Source of the DNA: Macrobrachium rosenbergii
Taxonomy: Eukaryota; Arthropoda; Malacostraca; Decapoda; Palaemonidae
Reading direction: 5' to 3'
Length of the DNA: 64,000 nucleotides
Assembly: GCF_040412425.1 (NCBI RefSeq)
Contig: NC_089762.1
Location: 24,389,391-24,453,390, forward strand
Shown here: positions 37,560 through 50,968 of the stretch, one piece after another
Numbering within the stretch: position 1 is the first letter of the stretch
How the letters are laid out: each line of letters begins with the position of its first letter
The notes under the pieces: generated by a model
What the model was told of the DNA's origin: nothing
Seen by the model: the letters and a program-made list of their open reading frames with translations, nothing else
Databases searched by the model: none
Translations under genes and position numbers: made by a program

Positions 37560-37905
37560 ATCTATTGGCTCGCGGCCTACCAACAACTAGCATTTTTATT
37601 CCGTCTTTATTTCAACGTAATGGTATCTGAGAGACGGTGGAGGGGGAGGGGAGGGGAGGGAGTGGGAAGAAGAGGGGATGGAGAAGCAAGACGGGTGAGT
37701 AGAGAGGAGGATGATGACGGCGGAGATTGAGTAGGAAGTAGATGAAGCCTGACTATCTTACTGGATCGATTTAGTCATCTGGCGTCGCAGAGAAGACTAG
37801 TGAAAGACGAACCCGCCGAGACTCGCTCTGGCGCCCTTGAAATTCCAATCAATTTAAAGGCCAATCAAAATGTCAGCGCCTACGTCAGCTCTTCTGCTGT
37901 ATTAT
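37560..37905. promoter_or_regulatory. CpG/CCAAT-box block, candidate promoter
   Basis: This GC-rich island lies in AT-rich DNA. It contains an inverted CCAAT box (attgg, 37564), two direct CCAAT boxes (37845 and 37861, the second in ggccaatcaaaa), a CRE/AP-1-like tacgtcag (37881-37888) and a G-quadruplex-type G run at 37642-37660. A plus-strand ATG near 37620 leads through an Arg/Gly-rich frame to a consensus donor (ACGG|gtgagt, about 37694), which could be a 5' exon. Orientation is unresolved because elements face both ways. No downstream gene was recognised. Confidence 0.3.
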
Positions 37906-38277
37906 TTATGAAAACCAGAAACATCCGACACGCCCCACTCCTTAATCCCTCTCACCCTTCCAGAGTAAAGCCAACATAATTTCTACATCTCCTCCAACGC
38001 TTCCTTTATGCAGCTTTATATTTTGCCAAAAGGTAAAGTTCAGTAATTATTATTTCTAAAATAAACATCAGTAACAACTGCACACCCAACAAAAAACCAC
38101 CACCGAAACCAACAGCTAACATATAACACCAACAAAAACACACCGCCAACATATCACCGATAACTCTAAAACTGCCAAAGACACCAGTACCTTTGCCATA
38201 AAAGAGATATCTTCATGACAGCTGAAAGCTTTATGGTAGGAGTTATAAAAATAGGATGGGAATCCTCAACTATATAT

Positions 38278-38378
<101 letters not shown>

Positions 38379-38551
38379 GATATATATATATATATATTAT
38401 ATAAAGATAAATTTTATCCTTATTTATATATTTTAAGTAAGGACCTAGCGTCGAAAGGCCTCGCAGCACTCCAGTGTTTCCGTTTCCTTCATGGATTTTA
38501 TCTTTATTTATATATTCATCACGATCCATATTTTCGTGATTCAGTTATACA

Positions 38552-38697
<146 letters not shown>

Positions 38698-39829
38698 AAT
38701 TTTCTCTGTTAATCATTAAATCCTACAAAGATCATGAGTAACCACGTTCTGAATCAAAATTCATATTCAATCATTGCGTTCTCCTTTCCGTCGCCACTGG
38801 CAGCCGGGGCACTATAAAGGAAAACACCAAGTTTAATACTGTACATTCACACTGCCAAACTGTGTAAGAACTTCCCCCGTAACTATATAACTGATTTATA
38901 CACCTAATCAAAAACCTTAGCAACAGTGCCTTGAATCCTCTAGAAGGTTTCTTTCATCCTTGCATGCATTCTCCCGATACCTGGGTATTAAGGCCCTACT
39001 TTTCCAGTACCGTAAAATCAATCTGTCCAGGTCTTTCTAAGCCTCCCTCATTTTCTCCATCTGTACACTTCCGCATTTTACATTCTTTCAGTTTCCCTTT
39101 CGTTCTCCTCCTTTTCACAAGACTATCCCTCCTTTTGCTCGTTAACTTTTCTTACTTCTACCTATCTCTACATTTCACAATCTTCATTTTTCTCACACAC
39201 AAACGCACAACGCAAACACCAATCAACGTCCAAATTTAACTTCCATAAAGACAAGTTGGCTCGACAATCCCTTCCTACATACATCTATCCACATGGAGAG
39301 AGAAAGAAGTCATGGCTCCTCCTAATCCTTAATCAAACCATGTCGAACAGAGAAGTCAAACAACCATTTACAGAACGAAGTCAAAGGACTTCGCTATAAA
39401 GACCGTCATCATGCCTTTCGAATCTATTTTCGCGGTCTATTTCTCTTCCAATATTTGACACTTCATCCCGCGTGACAGAAACCTCGCTTTTATCAAAAGC
39501 TTCTATACGGGGAAAAAGCCATTCTCATTTCAGATTGAGAGAGAGAGAGAGAGAGAGAGAATATCATCGTCGTATGAGAAGAAAGATCTCTATCATCTCT
39601 TATTCAGAAGAATGATCAGTGAATTTCCAGAAACATACAGCAGGAATTCCTGGAATCGGAATGTGGGGGTAAGAAAGGAATGGTGAAAAATCATTCTCAA
39701 AATTCCTAATCTTTACATTCCATCCATGAAAAAGGGAAGCTTGACACTAGCGTAAAAATATCAAAAGAAACGAAATACGATAACTGACATAACGATGCTA
39801 CAATAAAAGAAGCTTAATATATGTATACA

Positions 39830-39830
<1 letters not shown>

Positions 39831-39902
<72 letters not shown>
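39831..39902. repeat. (TA)n microsatellite
   Basis: TA run of about 72 bp. Confidence 0.97.
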
Positions 39903-39906
<4 letters not shown>

Positions 39907-40980
39907 TAACAGATACATAAATAAATAAGAAGATAGAGTTATCGAAAATATATATATATGATGCCCGTGGAGTTCCAAATAAGACAACCTGTTGTTAGTC
40001 TGGCCTTGTGCTAGCAAGACCTCTAGTTCCCTCGAGCAGCTCGTAAAACATAAACGATCATCTGCAACCACTTCGGACCAGAATCTTTTACTCAGAATCA
40101 AGCTGTAAAACTGCTCCCATCTTGCAATTCTGAAACGACGGGGAGTGTCGACTTCCTTTTCATAACGCATCAGTTGGTTCTAAAATAGGACAAGATAACA
40201 GAGGTGGTTGCCTTCTTCCTGAAATAGCTCAAGAGCTGGTATTCAAACAATGTCTCCGCGTGCGGATTTTGCAGGCACGGCGTTAATAATTTATCACAGG
40301 GGTTAAAGTCATCTCTAAATAATTCATTTATTTTAAAGTTGTACATTAAATGGTAAATAAAAACGGTGTAACCCTACTGCTGTTTACACTGTAAATTTAT
40401 CCTCGCGATATTGCGATATGCTTAAAAAAAGCCGTAGCAAAGAACGACGAAGGACAACGAAAATTCTTATTATGAAAAGATATAAATAGAATGATAAGAA
40501 AATTAGAAGACATCGTTATCATCGTTATTACATAGATCCTTATCGTTAACTAACTTCGACGCAGCAAAATATCGACCGCACAACTTTCATTGCGTCATTC
40601 ATTTGATACTGCAGTTTACAGTCAGACTGTTAGTGTTCGAGACTCCCATTTCGAGAACGGTTTCAAGATATATTCAGATGTGGCATTCGGGAAACAAAAG
40701 CCATTTGGGTACTACCTAGGGACCAATCGCACGGTAGAACTGAGCTGCATGCTTCATGTCAACGCGTAGGTTTCTATGCAAAACTTTTACAATAAAATTC
40801 CCTACATAACTCGGTAAACATAAAATCTGTTATACAATCACTGGCTACCATAATGTTATAAATTAACATTTATAGTCAAAACCTGTCCTTGGTTCTTTAC
40901 TTTCAAGTCATAATGTCATACCTCTAGGAAAAACCGTACTATCACACTTTCGAAAAAATAAAGCATTTTCAAAGCACAAC

Positions 40981-40981
<1 letters not shown>

Positions 40982-41030
<49 letters not shown>
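40982..41030. repeat. (AAT)n microsatellite
   Basis: About 16 AAT units. Confidence 0.97.
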
Positions 41031-41033
<3 letters not shown>

Positions 41034-41423
41034 TATACGAGAAAATTGATAAATCATGAAGCGTTTGGTTAGGCGTCTACCCTAATCCTACCATCCCAAA
41101 AACTATTAAAAACAGCAAAAACTTGACAAATTAGTTCACATCGCAAATAAAGAAAACAGAATAAAAACCAGTATGCTTCACATTTTCCATCCAAATTCAG
41201 GCAAATAATTTCTAGTACACACGGCGTTGGCCCCCCAAAACTGAATCCACGTCGCGAGATATGAGATCCCAATGACCGTAACTGAAGATATTTCGAGTTG
41301 AATTGTGTAGACAACTTCACGGTTGTCAAATGGAAACATTTTTCCCTCCCTCTCCGTGAAACACTGCAAGAACTTTGCCATTTAGTCCCCAACAGTCTGA
41401 TGTATGTATGCACTGACCTAATA

Positions 41424-41425
<2 letters not shown>

Positions 41426-41473
<48 letters not shown>
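41426..41473. repeat. (TC)n microsatellite
   Basis: Uninterrupted TC run of about 48 bp. Confidence 0.97.
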
Positions 41474-41474
<1 letters not shown>

Positions 41475-41980
41475 ACAAGCAAGAGGTCTCGGTCGATGAC
41501 AGACCCATCTAAGCACGTTTCCACTGTCTGTTGACATATGCAAAGAATTTCAAACCAAGATGCTAATCGACTGTTGTAGGTCGCACTCATCAGTGCTCGT
41601 CAAAATGCAAATTATTCCAGAAGTAGAGGCCAACAGACCAAACAATTTTAGATCCTTATTTAGAAATTCTAGATCAAAGATCATAATGTATTTAACCAAG
41701 ATCCCCAAGAAAATCTAAAAGTAAGATTAAAAAAAGAATGTCGCTTTACTTCGAGGAAGAAACGGGCCTCTTGAGGAGGGAAGAGCTGTAAGGTGGGGAT
41801 AGGGAAAAATGTACCAAAAGAATATTTCCGAAGATGGAAACAGTCACCAAATCGTGTAATCCCAAGGTTACATATTTCCATTAAAATGTAAAAATGACGC
41901 TAGACAACTTTTCCTTAGCCCCGGCGGTGTGGAACTACTCATCTGACATTCTCTTACAACAACTTATCCCGCCAATCTCC

Positions 41981-41984
<4 letters not shown>

Positions 41985-42029
<45 letters not shown>
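41985..42029. repeat. (CT)n microsatellite
   Basis: Uninterrupted CT run of about 45 bp. Confidence 0.97.
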
Positions 42030-42033
<4 letters not shown>

Positions 42034-42609
42034 GCAGCTTATTAGAGGACACTCTTTGTATGACAGGGGACATAAAAAGGAAAACGATATGCTAATGGAT
42101 TCTTGGGTTCACTTTGAAGTTTGAAGAAGCGGCGCGTACATTTCATATCACTTATTTTCTCATTACCATCTCTTTGCCTAGTTTCTTTCTATATAAATAC
42201 GCAACCTACATTTATAAACGACACGTTTAAAGTAGGGTGAGTCATATACTTTATATAACATGAATAATTTTAATGTTAAGTTATTTTTCCTGCCACAAGT
42301 ATTCAAATTAAAAATAAGATATTCAGATTTGAGATTGTTCACTACTGGTAAAATTGTGAAAAAAAACTGTATTTATTAATCAGTGTTTGTGTTTATGACG
42401 AACTGAAGAGAAAACTCAAAGCATAATCAACCCACAACAATTGCCTATCCTGGTAGCAGTTAGTCTAAAAATAGTTTCCCTGAATATTTCCAAACCTCCA
42501 CACCATCTGTTACTTATTCCGGCTGGCTCTCTCTCAAGCCTCATTTGGGTTCAGTGCTGCCACGTCAGGCTCCTAAGACGCACTGCACGTTACAGAAACG
42601 ATCATTTTT

Positions 42610-42613
<4 letters not shown>

Positions 42614-42666
<53 letters not shown>
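42614..42666. repeat. (GA)n microsatellite
   Basis: Uninterrupted GA run of about 53 bp. Confidence 0.97.
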
Positions 42667-42669
<3 letters not shown>

Positions 42670-43010
42670 ACTTATTAAGCCATATTTCTCGTGTGCCATT
42701 CTCAGCATTACAAGCCAAGTGTTACAATCTTGGCAATCAGTAAAATTGTGAAGATGGACTGGTTTCGAGTCTTTGTACCGAACGTGAATTTGACAGGAAT
42801 ATTTGCTATAGTGTCAAAATCAGATTATCTCCCTCTTCATAGCCGAAAGCATAAGCTGACTAAGCATAAGTTAACTATCTACCTCTCTACTTCTGCATAC
42901 AACCTAAAAGGCACAGGCCATATTCAATTAATTACAATTCCTTCGTGTGTCAGTTGTTTCCATGGTATGGTGAGTTCGATATTATGGGATATTTGTGGCT
43001 TAATATGTGA

Positions 43011-43013
<3 letters not shown>

Positions 43014-43091
<78 letters not shown>
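43014..43091. repeat. (TA)n microsatellite
   Basis: TA run of about 78 bp. Confidence 0.97.
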
Positions 43092-43094
<3 letters not shown>

Positions 43095-43418
43095 GTGTGT
43101 GTATAAACATATACATACAGTTTTTCTCTTGAACAATGTTCAATGAAAGCAAACACACTAGAGGAAGATAGAGAAGATACTCCCTTGACGTATAGAAGCG
43201 CCTGCAGTGAGAATACAACTTGAAATTCATACGAAGATTTCTACAGGAAAACTTAATGATGCTACTAATGCAACTGCTTTCCAGGAGTATATATGTATAT
43301 GTATATATGTATATATTATATCGTTATTCATAATTAATTGATTTATATAATTCAGGCTTTTGATATTCATATTTTTTCAGTTTATATTGACAAATCTTGG
43401 CTTATGATAATTTTATAC

Positions 43419-43661
<243 letters not shown>

Positions 43662-43811
43662 ATGTATGACTATCTATGTATCTATCTATCTATCTATCTA
43701 TATATGTAAATGTAATGTATATATGCATCTTAGAGTAAACCTGGCCAGTTTGTAAGCACAGATAGTCTACCAATATGCTTGGTAATTACAATAATGCTAA
43801 TCTCAGCCATA

Positions 43812-43839
43812 CCTTACCTAACCTGACCTAACCTAACCT
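43812..43839. repeat. Interstitial telomeric tract, (CCTAA)n / (TTAGG)n type
   Basis: The plus strand reads five near-perfect pentamers: CCTTA, CCTAA, CCTGA, CCTAA, CCTAA, then CCTT. The complement is TTAGG, the established telomere unit of most arthropods. At about 28 bp this is an internal tract, not a chromosome end. Confidence 0.6.
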
Positions 43840-43910
43840 TCGGGACATTTTTTAATATCCTCATACTGTATATATATAATATGTATATAATTATATTATA
43901 TATATGAATT

Positions 43911-43911
43911 T

Positions 43912-43956
<45 letters not shown>

Positions 43957-43957
43957 C
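43911..43957. repeat. (GATA)n microsatellite
   Basis: About eleven GATA units with one GACA variant near the end. Confidence 0.96.
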
Positions 43958-43973
43958 AGATAGTCATACATAC

Positions 43974-43978
<5 letters not shown>

Positions 43979-44054
<76 letters not shown>
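43979..44054. repeat. (TA)n microsatellite, left flank of fold-back element
   Basis: TA run of about 75 bp ending 35 bp before the left arm at 44089. Confidence 0.97.
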
Positions 44055-44056
<2 letters not shown>

Positions 44057-44088
44057 TATCAAGTAGGGTGAGTCTCGACTCAGGATAC

Positions 44089-44505
44089 AGTCTCGAAGGC
44101 GAAGGAAAGGGCACCATTATTACAATACGTTTATTATGCCGACGTTTCACGACAATTGCTATAGTCGCATTTTCAAGGCTGCAATGATTAAAAAATTTCT
44201 TACAAAAATCACATTAAAACATCGATATATAAATTATAAAAAAATAAAAACGGGGGAATAGGCACAGGACATACCTAAACCGTAGCAGTAACAAGACTAA
44301 AACAAAAGAACACAGGAAGAGCAAGAAAGGACGAGAGAAGAAAAACATAAACTAAAGGTTAAGCAATGAACAACTGAACAGAGGTTGTTTGAGTATTTAG
44401 TGTTGGTACCGTCTTCTTGAAAATGCGACTGTAGCAATTGTCGTGAAACGTCGGCATAATAAACGTATTGTAATAATGGTGCCCTTTCCCTTCGCCTTCG
44501 AGACT
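44089..44505. mobile_element. Fold-back element with ~90-bp terminal inverted repeats
   Basis: The left arm (44089-44177) and right arm (44416-44505) are inverted copies differing by one substitution and one inserted C over about 90 bp. Both begin agtctcgaagg when read inward and contain gaaacgtcggcataataaac on the plus or minus strand. The roughly 240-bp centre has no open frame. Long (TA)n tracts flank both sides (43979-44054 and 44508 on). This is the layout of a MITE-like or fold-back non-autonomous element. The near-identity of the arms suggests recent insertion or gene conversion. Class is unassigned. Confidence 0.7.
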
Positions 44506-44507
44506 AA

Positions 44508-44903
<396 letters not shown>

Positions 44904-47900
44904 GGGGGTGCATAAAATTATCAAAAGCCAAGATCTGTCAATATAAACTGAAAAAAATATGAATATCAAAAGCCTGAATTATATAAATCAATTAATTATG
45001 CGAACAGCCATTCATATAAAGTGAACTAAATGGGCGTTTCATGCTTCGACACGACATGACTCACACAAACAGCTTAAAACCCTTTTCATTTTTTTTTTTA
45101 TTTTTCAGGGCATTTTCCTACTTCTTTCATCTTACACAATCCGACAAGTGACTCTTTTCGCAAAACGACCTTTTGATCACAGAATCATGGAAACCGCACA
45201 GTCAATGGCAAACGAACAATGGGCATTCTTTCTGAGGCAAGAACCGTGACGGGAAGAATTGAGTGAGAACCTGCAACGATTAGGAAAGAACATGTAAACC
45301 AGCACTCTTAAGCGAAAGAGGAAAAATAAAAATTAAAAAACACATACTTTTAAGAATATTATCTGTCATATTACACAAAAAACCGCGATAAATATACAAA
45401 AACTAAGTTAAAATTATTTAAACAGTATTTACTAATAGCAAGATAAGACAATAATGGAAAGAAGAAAATTTTATTAAGAAATATTTTCCTAGGCTGTTTG
45501 TAAAATAACAACTTGCCAACCTTAATACTGTGCTAGAAAGCTGGACGCGTTCTCTTACGTTGCGTGACTCTCATACACATTTGTATTAAAAGGTTCCGCA
45601 ATAGCTTTTCCAACAAACTCTTTTTAAAAATCTTTCATTGCTTTCTAGTGACGAATCGCTTTCGAATCTATAAAAAGCTGATGTATCGAAGTTTAATAAT
45701 GCAAAATGAAGACGGAGTCAAGAGTAAATATGGTAATTAAATCCATTTATTTATTTATATAATTTGCAGCACCAATGTCACAGAGTACCCACTCAGATTG
45801 TTCGAATAAGTGTGAATTTTAAACAGAAAAGTTGCATATTATGAGGGCTTCAAAAATATTTGCCTGGTTCAAGGTAACTCCTTCAGGTACCTGTTTTCAT
45901 GAGAAAAGGGGGCCTCTGGGAGGGGCAACACGTATGACTTTAACACAAGCCCTGAGATAAGAAAATTTAAAGGGAAAAGAGAATTGGGGCTAAAATCTCA
46001 TGAAAAAGGCAAGAACAAATTCCAAAGCTTGGCAATACGTTGTAAGGTAAAATGATATAAAGAAGCTGGATAGAACCACGCAATCCGTGGACTACTCATT
46101 TCCTCAGTAAATGTGGGAAGAGGTAGCATAATCAGGGTTGCCAAATCGCTAATCTTTTGATCATCACTTCCCTTGCATAGTTTCTTGAGATAGCACAGAC
46201 AATAAAGGCATACGTATTAAGAGCCCCGAATGATACCTGGCATACTGAATGAATGCTCCGCCAAACAGACTGGATATAAATCCTAAAATTCAAGGAATGA
46301 ATCTAGTGCATTTGGATTAAAAACTACAAGCCATGCAAGACTGATAGGATAATCACAAATGGATCTTAGCAAAAATTCTTTAAGAGCTCTGTATGACAGG
46401 ACTTCACTGGGAGGACTTCAGAGTATGAAATGAACTCTGGCAATGTCCCCTGTGTTCTGCCTCTTGTCAAGAAGTGTGTGTCATCACTTCGCAAGAAAAG
46501 TGAAGTCTCACACACGTTCTTATTAGTGATTGAGCCTGTATTGTAGTCAAGCCCATCTTAAGTCACTTCATTTCGAAAGAAAATATCTTAAAACGAGATA
46601 CTGTAACACGTTCTTGAAATTATTTGTACCGAGGAAATACAATAAGACTACGCACACAGTAATTAAGCTATTTTGAGGAATTTTCCTTCGCTCTGGGATT
46701 CTCTCCTTGTGTCCGTTGTACCATATTCCTCAATCAATAACATCTTTCAGGTAACAGGAATGTCCCCTCCCCAACATAACCCCGTTTCAAGCCCCTTTCC
46801 CTATAAAACACGTTCTTATCTTCTTATCAGTTCTTTTTTTATTAAAAGCTAGATAACTGGGCTGTCTATTCGGTATGCATGAAGAATTGTTCAGAAAAAC
46901 CACAGTTTCTTGTCTGAGCTTTATAAGACTGAGCACAACTGATATTGCTAAGTGTCAAGCATAACAGTCGAAAATTCTTTATTGAAGTCCCTAACTTCTC
47001 CATCATACCCTCAAATTTCCATTAACCTCCTGTAATTCAAGCACAGATCTGACAATTTTTAAATGTAATTCACAAGTAGACAACAACAGAAAATTTGAAA
47101 CTAAAACCGGAATGTAAAACTTAATAATTCAGCGCACTTGCATCAGGGGGCAACTTGTCGATGTTGCTCAAACTGTTCACGATTTAAGCACGTACCGTCA
47201 CTCGGGTTTACTGAAAATCTTACTTTCCAAGAACAGTTCCTCCTGATTCTTATGGTCATTCGAGTAGGTTGGTGTTGCTATCTCGTACTGTTTCAAATAC
47301 CGTACAAGAGTAGTTTCAAGGGCCCTTGCGAAAGCAGTCAGGAACGACGCACATAATACCCACGATATATATAAATCAATGAATTTGAATACGTAATTCT
47401 TGCCATCACAATTAACAAAAATTCACATACCGCACGTGACCAAACGAAGAAAAATCAGGCTGCAACCACTTCTAGACACTGGTAAAAGAAAGCCCAACCA
47501 CCACGAACCAGAGACGGACTTCGACAGGATGATAGCAAACCAGAGGTTAAGATAACTGAGGACAGTCGACGAACGGAAGAACCAGTGCATGTGTCCAACG
47601 GAGCATAAAAATAACATATTGCCGCTCAATGGCAAGTACAGACCATAAGAAATCAACTTCTTTATAAAGCTCTTTATGCAAGCGCTCCAGAGTCACATCA
47701 GTACAGACAAAATTAAATAAGTGTGTGTGAATATTTCTTTATACGAAAAATTTAATAATCTTAGTTTTCCTCATAAATGGTATCAGTTCATACACTTAAT
47801 CATATGAGTATATTTTCTCTGGTCTCAATTGGTTTGTAACTGCCGCAGTCAATACACGTTGTGTAAAACAAAACTTAAATTATTCTCTCTCCTCACCTGA

Positions 47901-48101
47901 TGAGGATCATTAAAAAGAAGTTTACAAAGAAATTATTCTGGCTAGTACTCATGCTAATAAAAGAAGACCATTTGTGAAAAGAGATAAACACAGGAGAATT
48001 ATAGGATACTCAAACCTTCTTAGATGATCATTAATTTCTTTAAACCTTACGTAAATTTCATATGACCATCAAATATGATAATAAGCGTTACCTAATCATT
48101 T

Positions 48102-48104
<3 letters not shown>

Positions 48105-48163
<59 letters not shown>
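48105..48163. repeat. (GA)n microsatellite
   Basis: GA run of about 59 bp. Confidence 0.97.
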
Positions 48164-48166
<3 letters not shown>

Positions 48167-48308
48167 ACAATAGCTGCTTAATTTTTATAAGATTATCTTA
48201 CTAACTGGGTGTTCTCTATATGGGAGCGGTCTTATTTATACCACTCCTTAATATTGATATATGACTATGTATGAGGCTACATTTTTATGTTCAAATTACT
48301 TATACACC

Positions 48309-48312
<4 letters not shown>

Positions 48313-48389
<77 letters not shown>
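48313..48389. repeat. (GA)n microsatellite
   Basis: GA run of about 77 bp, only 150 bp from the previous one. Confidence 0.97.
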
Positions 48390-48391
<2 letters not shown>

Positions 48392-48833
48392 TTTGTAGAC
48401 ATTTAATAAACGAAATGCTTTACTAACCATTTTGAACAGACAAACAACTTACACAAATGTCAAATTCCGTATGCACAAAGCAAACATCTTGCAAAGTAAC
48501 AGAGATTCATGGAATTCATCCCTTCTGATTTCCTTGTAGGACGTTGTACTTCAAACCGCAGCCTAGTGACAAAGTGCATGTTAGTTCGTAATGCTCCAGG
48601 AAACACACGTGTACGAGAATACCTACACCAAGTGGAATATTCAAGATAAGAAAATACTGTACCACAATAACTGTTCTACTCTTCCGAACAGTGCTACAGT
48701 TACACAACGTTGAATTAGAAACTCAATTCATTGGAGAACACAACAAAAATCGTTATTAGGTAATAATGTAATCTTAAATTTCATCTTAAAGGCTATTGGA
48801 ACACGCGGTATTGCATGTAATACACACACATAT

Positions 48834-48836
<3 letters not shown>

Positions 48837-48918
<82 letters not shown>

Positions 48919-48919
48919 A
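48837..48919. repeat. (GA)n microsatellite with G tail
   Basis: GA run of about 75 bp followed by a run of about nine G. Confidence 0.97.
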
Positions 48920-50340
48920 CTTCCATCTTTCTCCAATTACAAATGATAAATTTCTCTGCAAAGAATGTAAAGTTCTCAGAGTAACTTTGCAAAATAGATC
49001 CATTTACTGTAAGTTGAGTAGTGTACAGTGACCCAAGCTTAATTTTTAATCTTAGCAAATATGTACTTACAATGCATCAGGTGATGAGGCATAACGGAAT
49101 ATTAAACCTAGGGATGAACAGATATCTCATTCCCTAGAAAGGCATTGCGTACAACAGTACAGTTTTATGTGCTGATTGGACACGATTTATTTACCGAAAA
49201 TGGAGATATCTTGTTTTCATTTAATCTTTTGGTTTTGTATCCTACGCCGGTACCATTTTATGACATACTTCTGCCCCGCAAGTTTAGAGAGATCAGTCAA
49301 TAAACTAATAAACTTCTCTGCATCAGTAAGATCAAACCTGGCCTAGATTGAAGTCCAACCAAAACACGCAACCCTTACAACAGCAGAATTCTGCTGCAAA
49401 GGCTAAAGAGAAATAAACGCGACCATCATACAATAATCCGTTCACCCCTTGAATACAAATCCCACGTTACGCCACCGCTACCTGCTTTGAGAAAAAAGTG
49501 TTTGTATTTTGGGGGGTGGAGGGGGAGGACGAATGGTTAAATCCCATGTTGCTAACCGATCCGTAACGTCGCGTTCCTGAGTTGAACAAAGGAACGTTAT
49601 GAAACCACGAACCTGTAAGGAGAACTACTTCAAAGAAGGATAAAGCTGTGCTTACCGTTATGTTGTGAACAACGGGCTCCCAGTGCAAAATAACAGCAGC
49701 GTACTTCAACCATTCGCTGACATTTGAGAAAATTGTTTGTTAAGAAAACAGGGTTCATACTCTATTTCGTGAGGAAGATTATTCCACCGGATGAAAAAAA
49801 AAAGGCACTACTGTAGAGCCTGTCCTCCTCTTATTCTTTGTAGTTGATAATTTTGTTTAGACAATCAGCAAGCCCTCATTACTAGAATCACAAATTTTTT
49901 CTCATAAGATTCGGTCAAGAACCAAAAAATCCAAAGATAAATCCATAAAGCAAGTTCATCAGGGCAACTGGCAGCAACTACTAGGCTATTCCACCACGGA
50001 CTAGCTAAAGATGAATTTACTGAATTCTTGCAACATCCCACCTTTCTCTTTCCTGTTGTATTAAGGTCGACTGAAATAAGGATATGTTGTTCTCCTCCGT
50101 CGAGACTCATGCAGCCAAGAAGAAATCAGGGCAATAAATCACCAAGAAAAAGATATTGTCGTATGAATATGCAACTTTTTCTCATTAATTTACCCATTAA
50201 TTATCAGGCCTTCTGCCTGCACCCCCTTAATTTGACGCTGATTCTGGAATGGTTGAAAGGGAAGACAAAACATGAAGTGGCATTAGGAACATTTTCGTCA
50301 GCTACGTCTGAACCCTATGGCGACCCCCAAGTATGAGAAC

Positions 50341-50600
50341 GCTTGCACTAAATCATATGAATGCTACATGATTGCTAGATCGATGCCCTAGTACCCAAGG
50401 AGGAGTCCTCGGGGCTCACATGCAGTGCATCCATACCCATCCTCCTCCACTCTCCTTGCTCATCCACGCAGTTCCCAATTTCTCTGACACTCCCTCCAGA
50501 CCCACCAGGCTGCCTGCCAGCCCCATGCAGCTCTGCCAAAGTGGGGTCACTCTAACGGACCCGAGACGTCAGCACCTCCGCAGTGTTTACTAAGATCCAT
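50341..50600 (-). other. GC-rich island with overlapping open frames, possible exon or repeat relic
   Basis: This segment is clearly GC-richer than its flanks. On the minus strand one frame reads MGLAGSLVGLEGVSEKL and on to a stop at 50416-50418. A second frame is open for 57 codons across most of the same bases. A donor-like GCAT|gtgagc lies at about 50420. No acceptor or partner exon was found and the family is unknown. Confidence 0.25.
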
Positions 50601-50929
50601 TGAGATTACTCTTACTGTACTGCTCGCAATTTTTCATCGACTGCTCTTCGTGAAATGCTTAGTGAAATGATGTGAGTGGTCAGTATCAATAATTGCAAAA
50701 GCAAAATCCATCAGAATTTGATTTCTGCTTATTCGAGAGCAAACAAAAGGACTCAAGCATTCGTTTCAAATTTGACAGTCTGCTACTTCACAAAACCATT
50801 AAATCTTATTCTCCGTTACCCTAAACCATTTCTTTACTCGAGCTCCACAGGCTCTTTACGTCTGGAAATTAAATCACCCTCAAAAACTATAACATACACT
50901 GATCTATACGGCTTTACTGAAAATCCTTA

Positions 50930-50965
<36 letters not shown>
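50930..50965. repeat. (ATT)n microsatellite
   Basis: About 12 ATT units. Confidence 0.96.

Positions 50966-50968
<3 letters not shown>

Larger units (their letters stand above)
44904..50340. other. Non-coding DNA, partly repeat-poor
   Basis: The stretch 44904-48100 has no long microsatellite. 48100-48920 holds three (GA)n tracts. Minus-strand open frames near 47423-47656 and 49467-49709 lack splice support and recognisable domains. Confidence 0.5.

Noticed and set aside
41069..41590. 173-codon minus-strand open frame
   Set aside because: It contains an Arg-Glu run from a (TC)n tract and low-quality sequence around it, with no motif or splice support.
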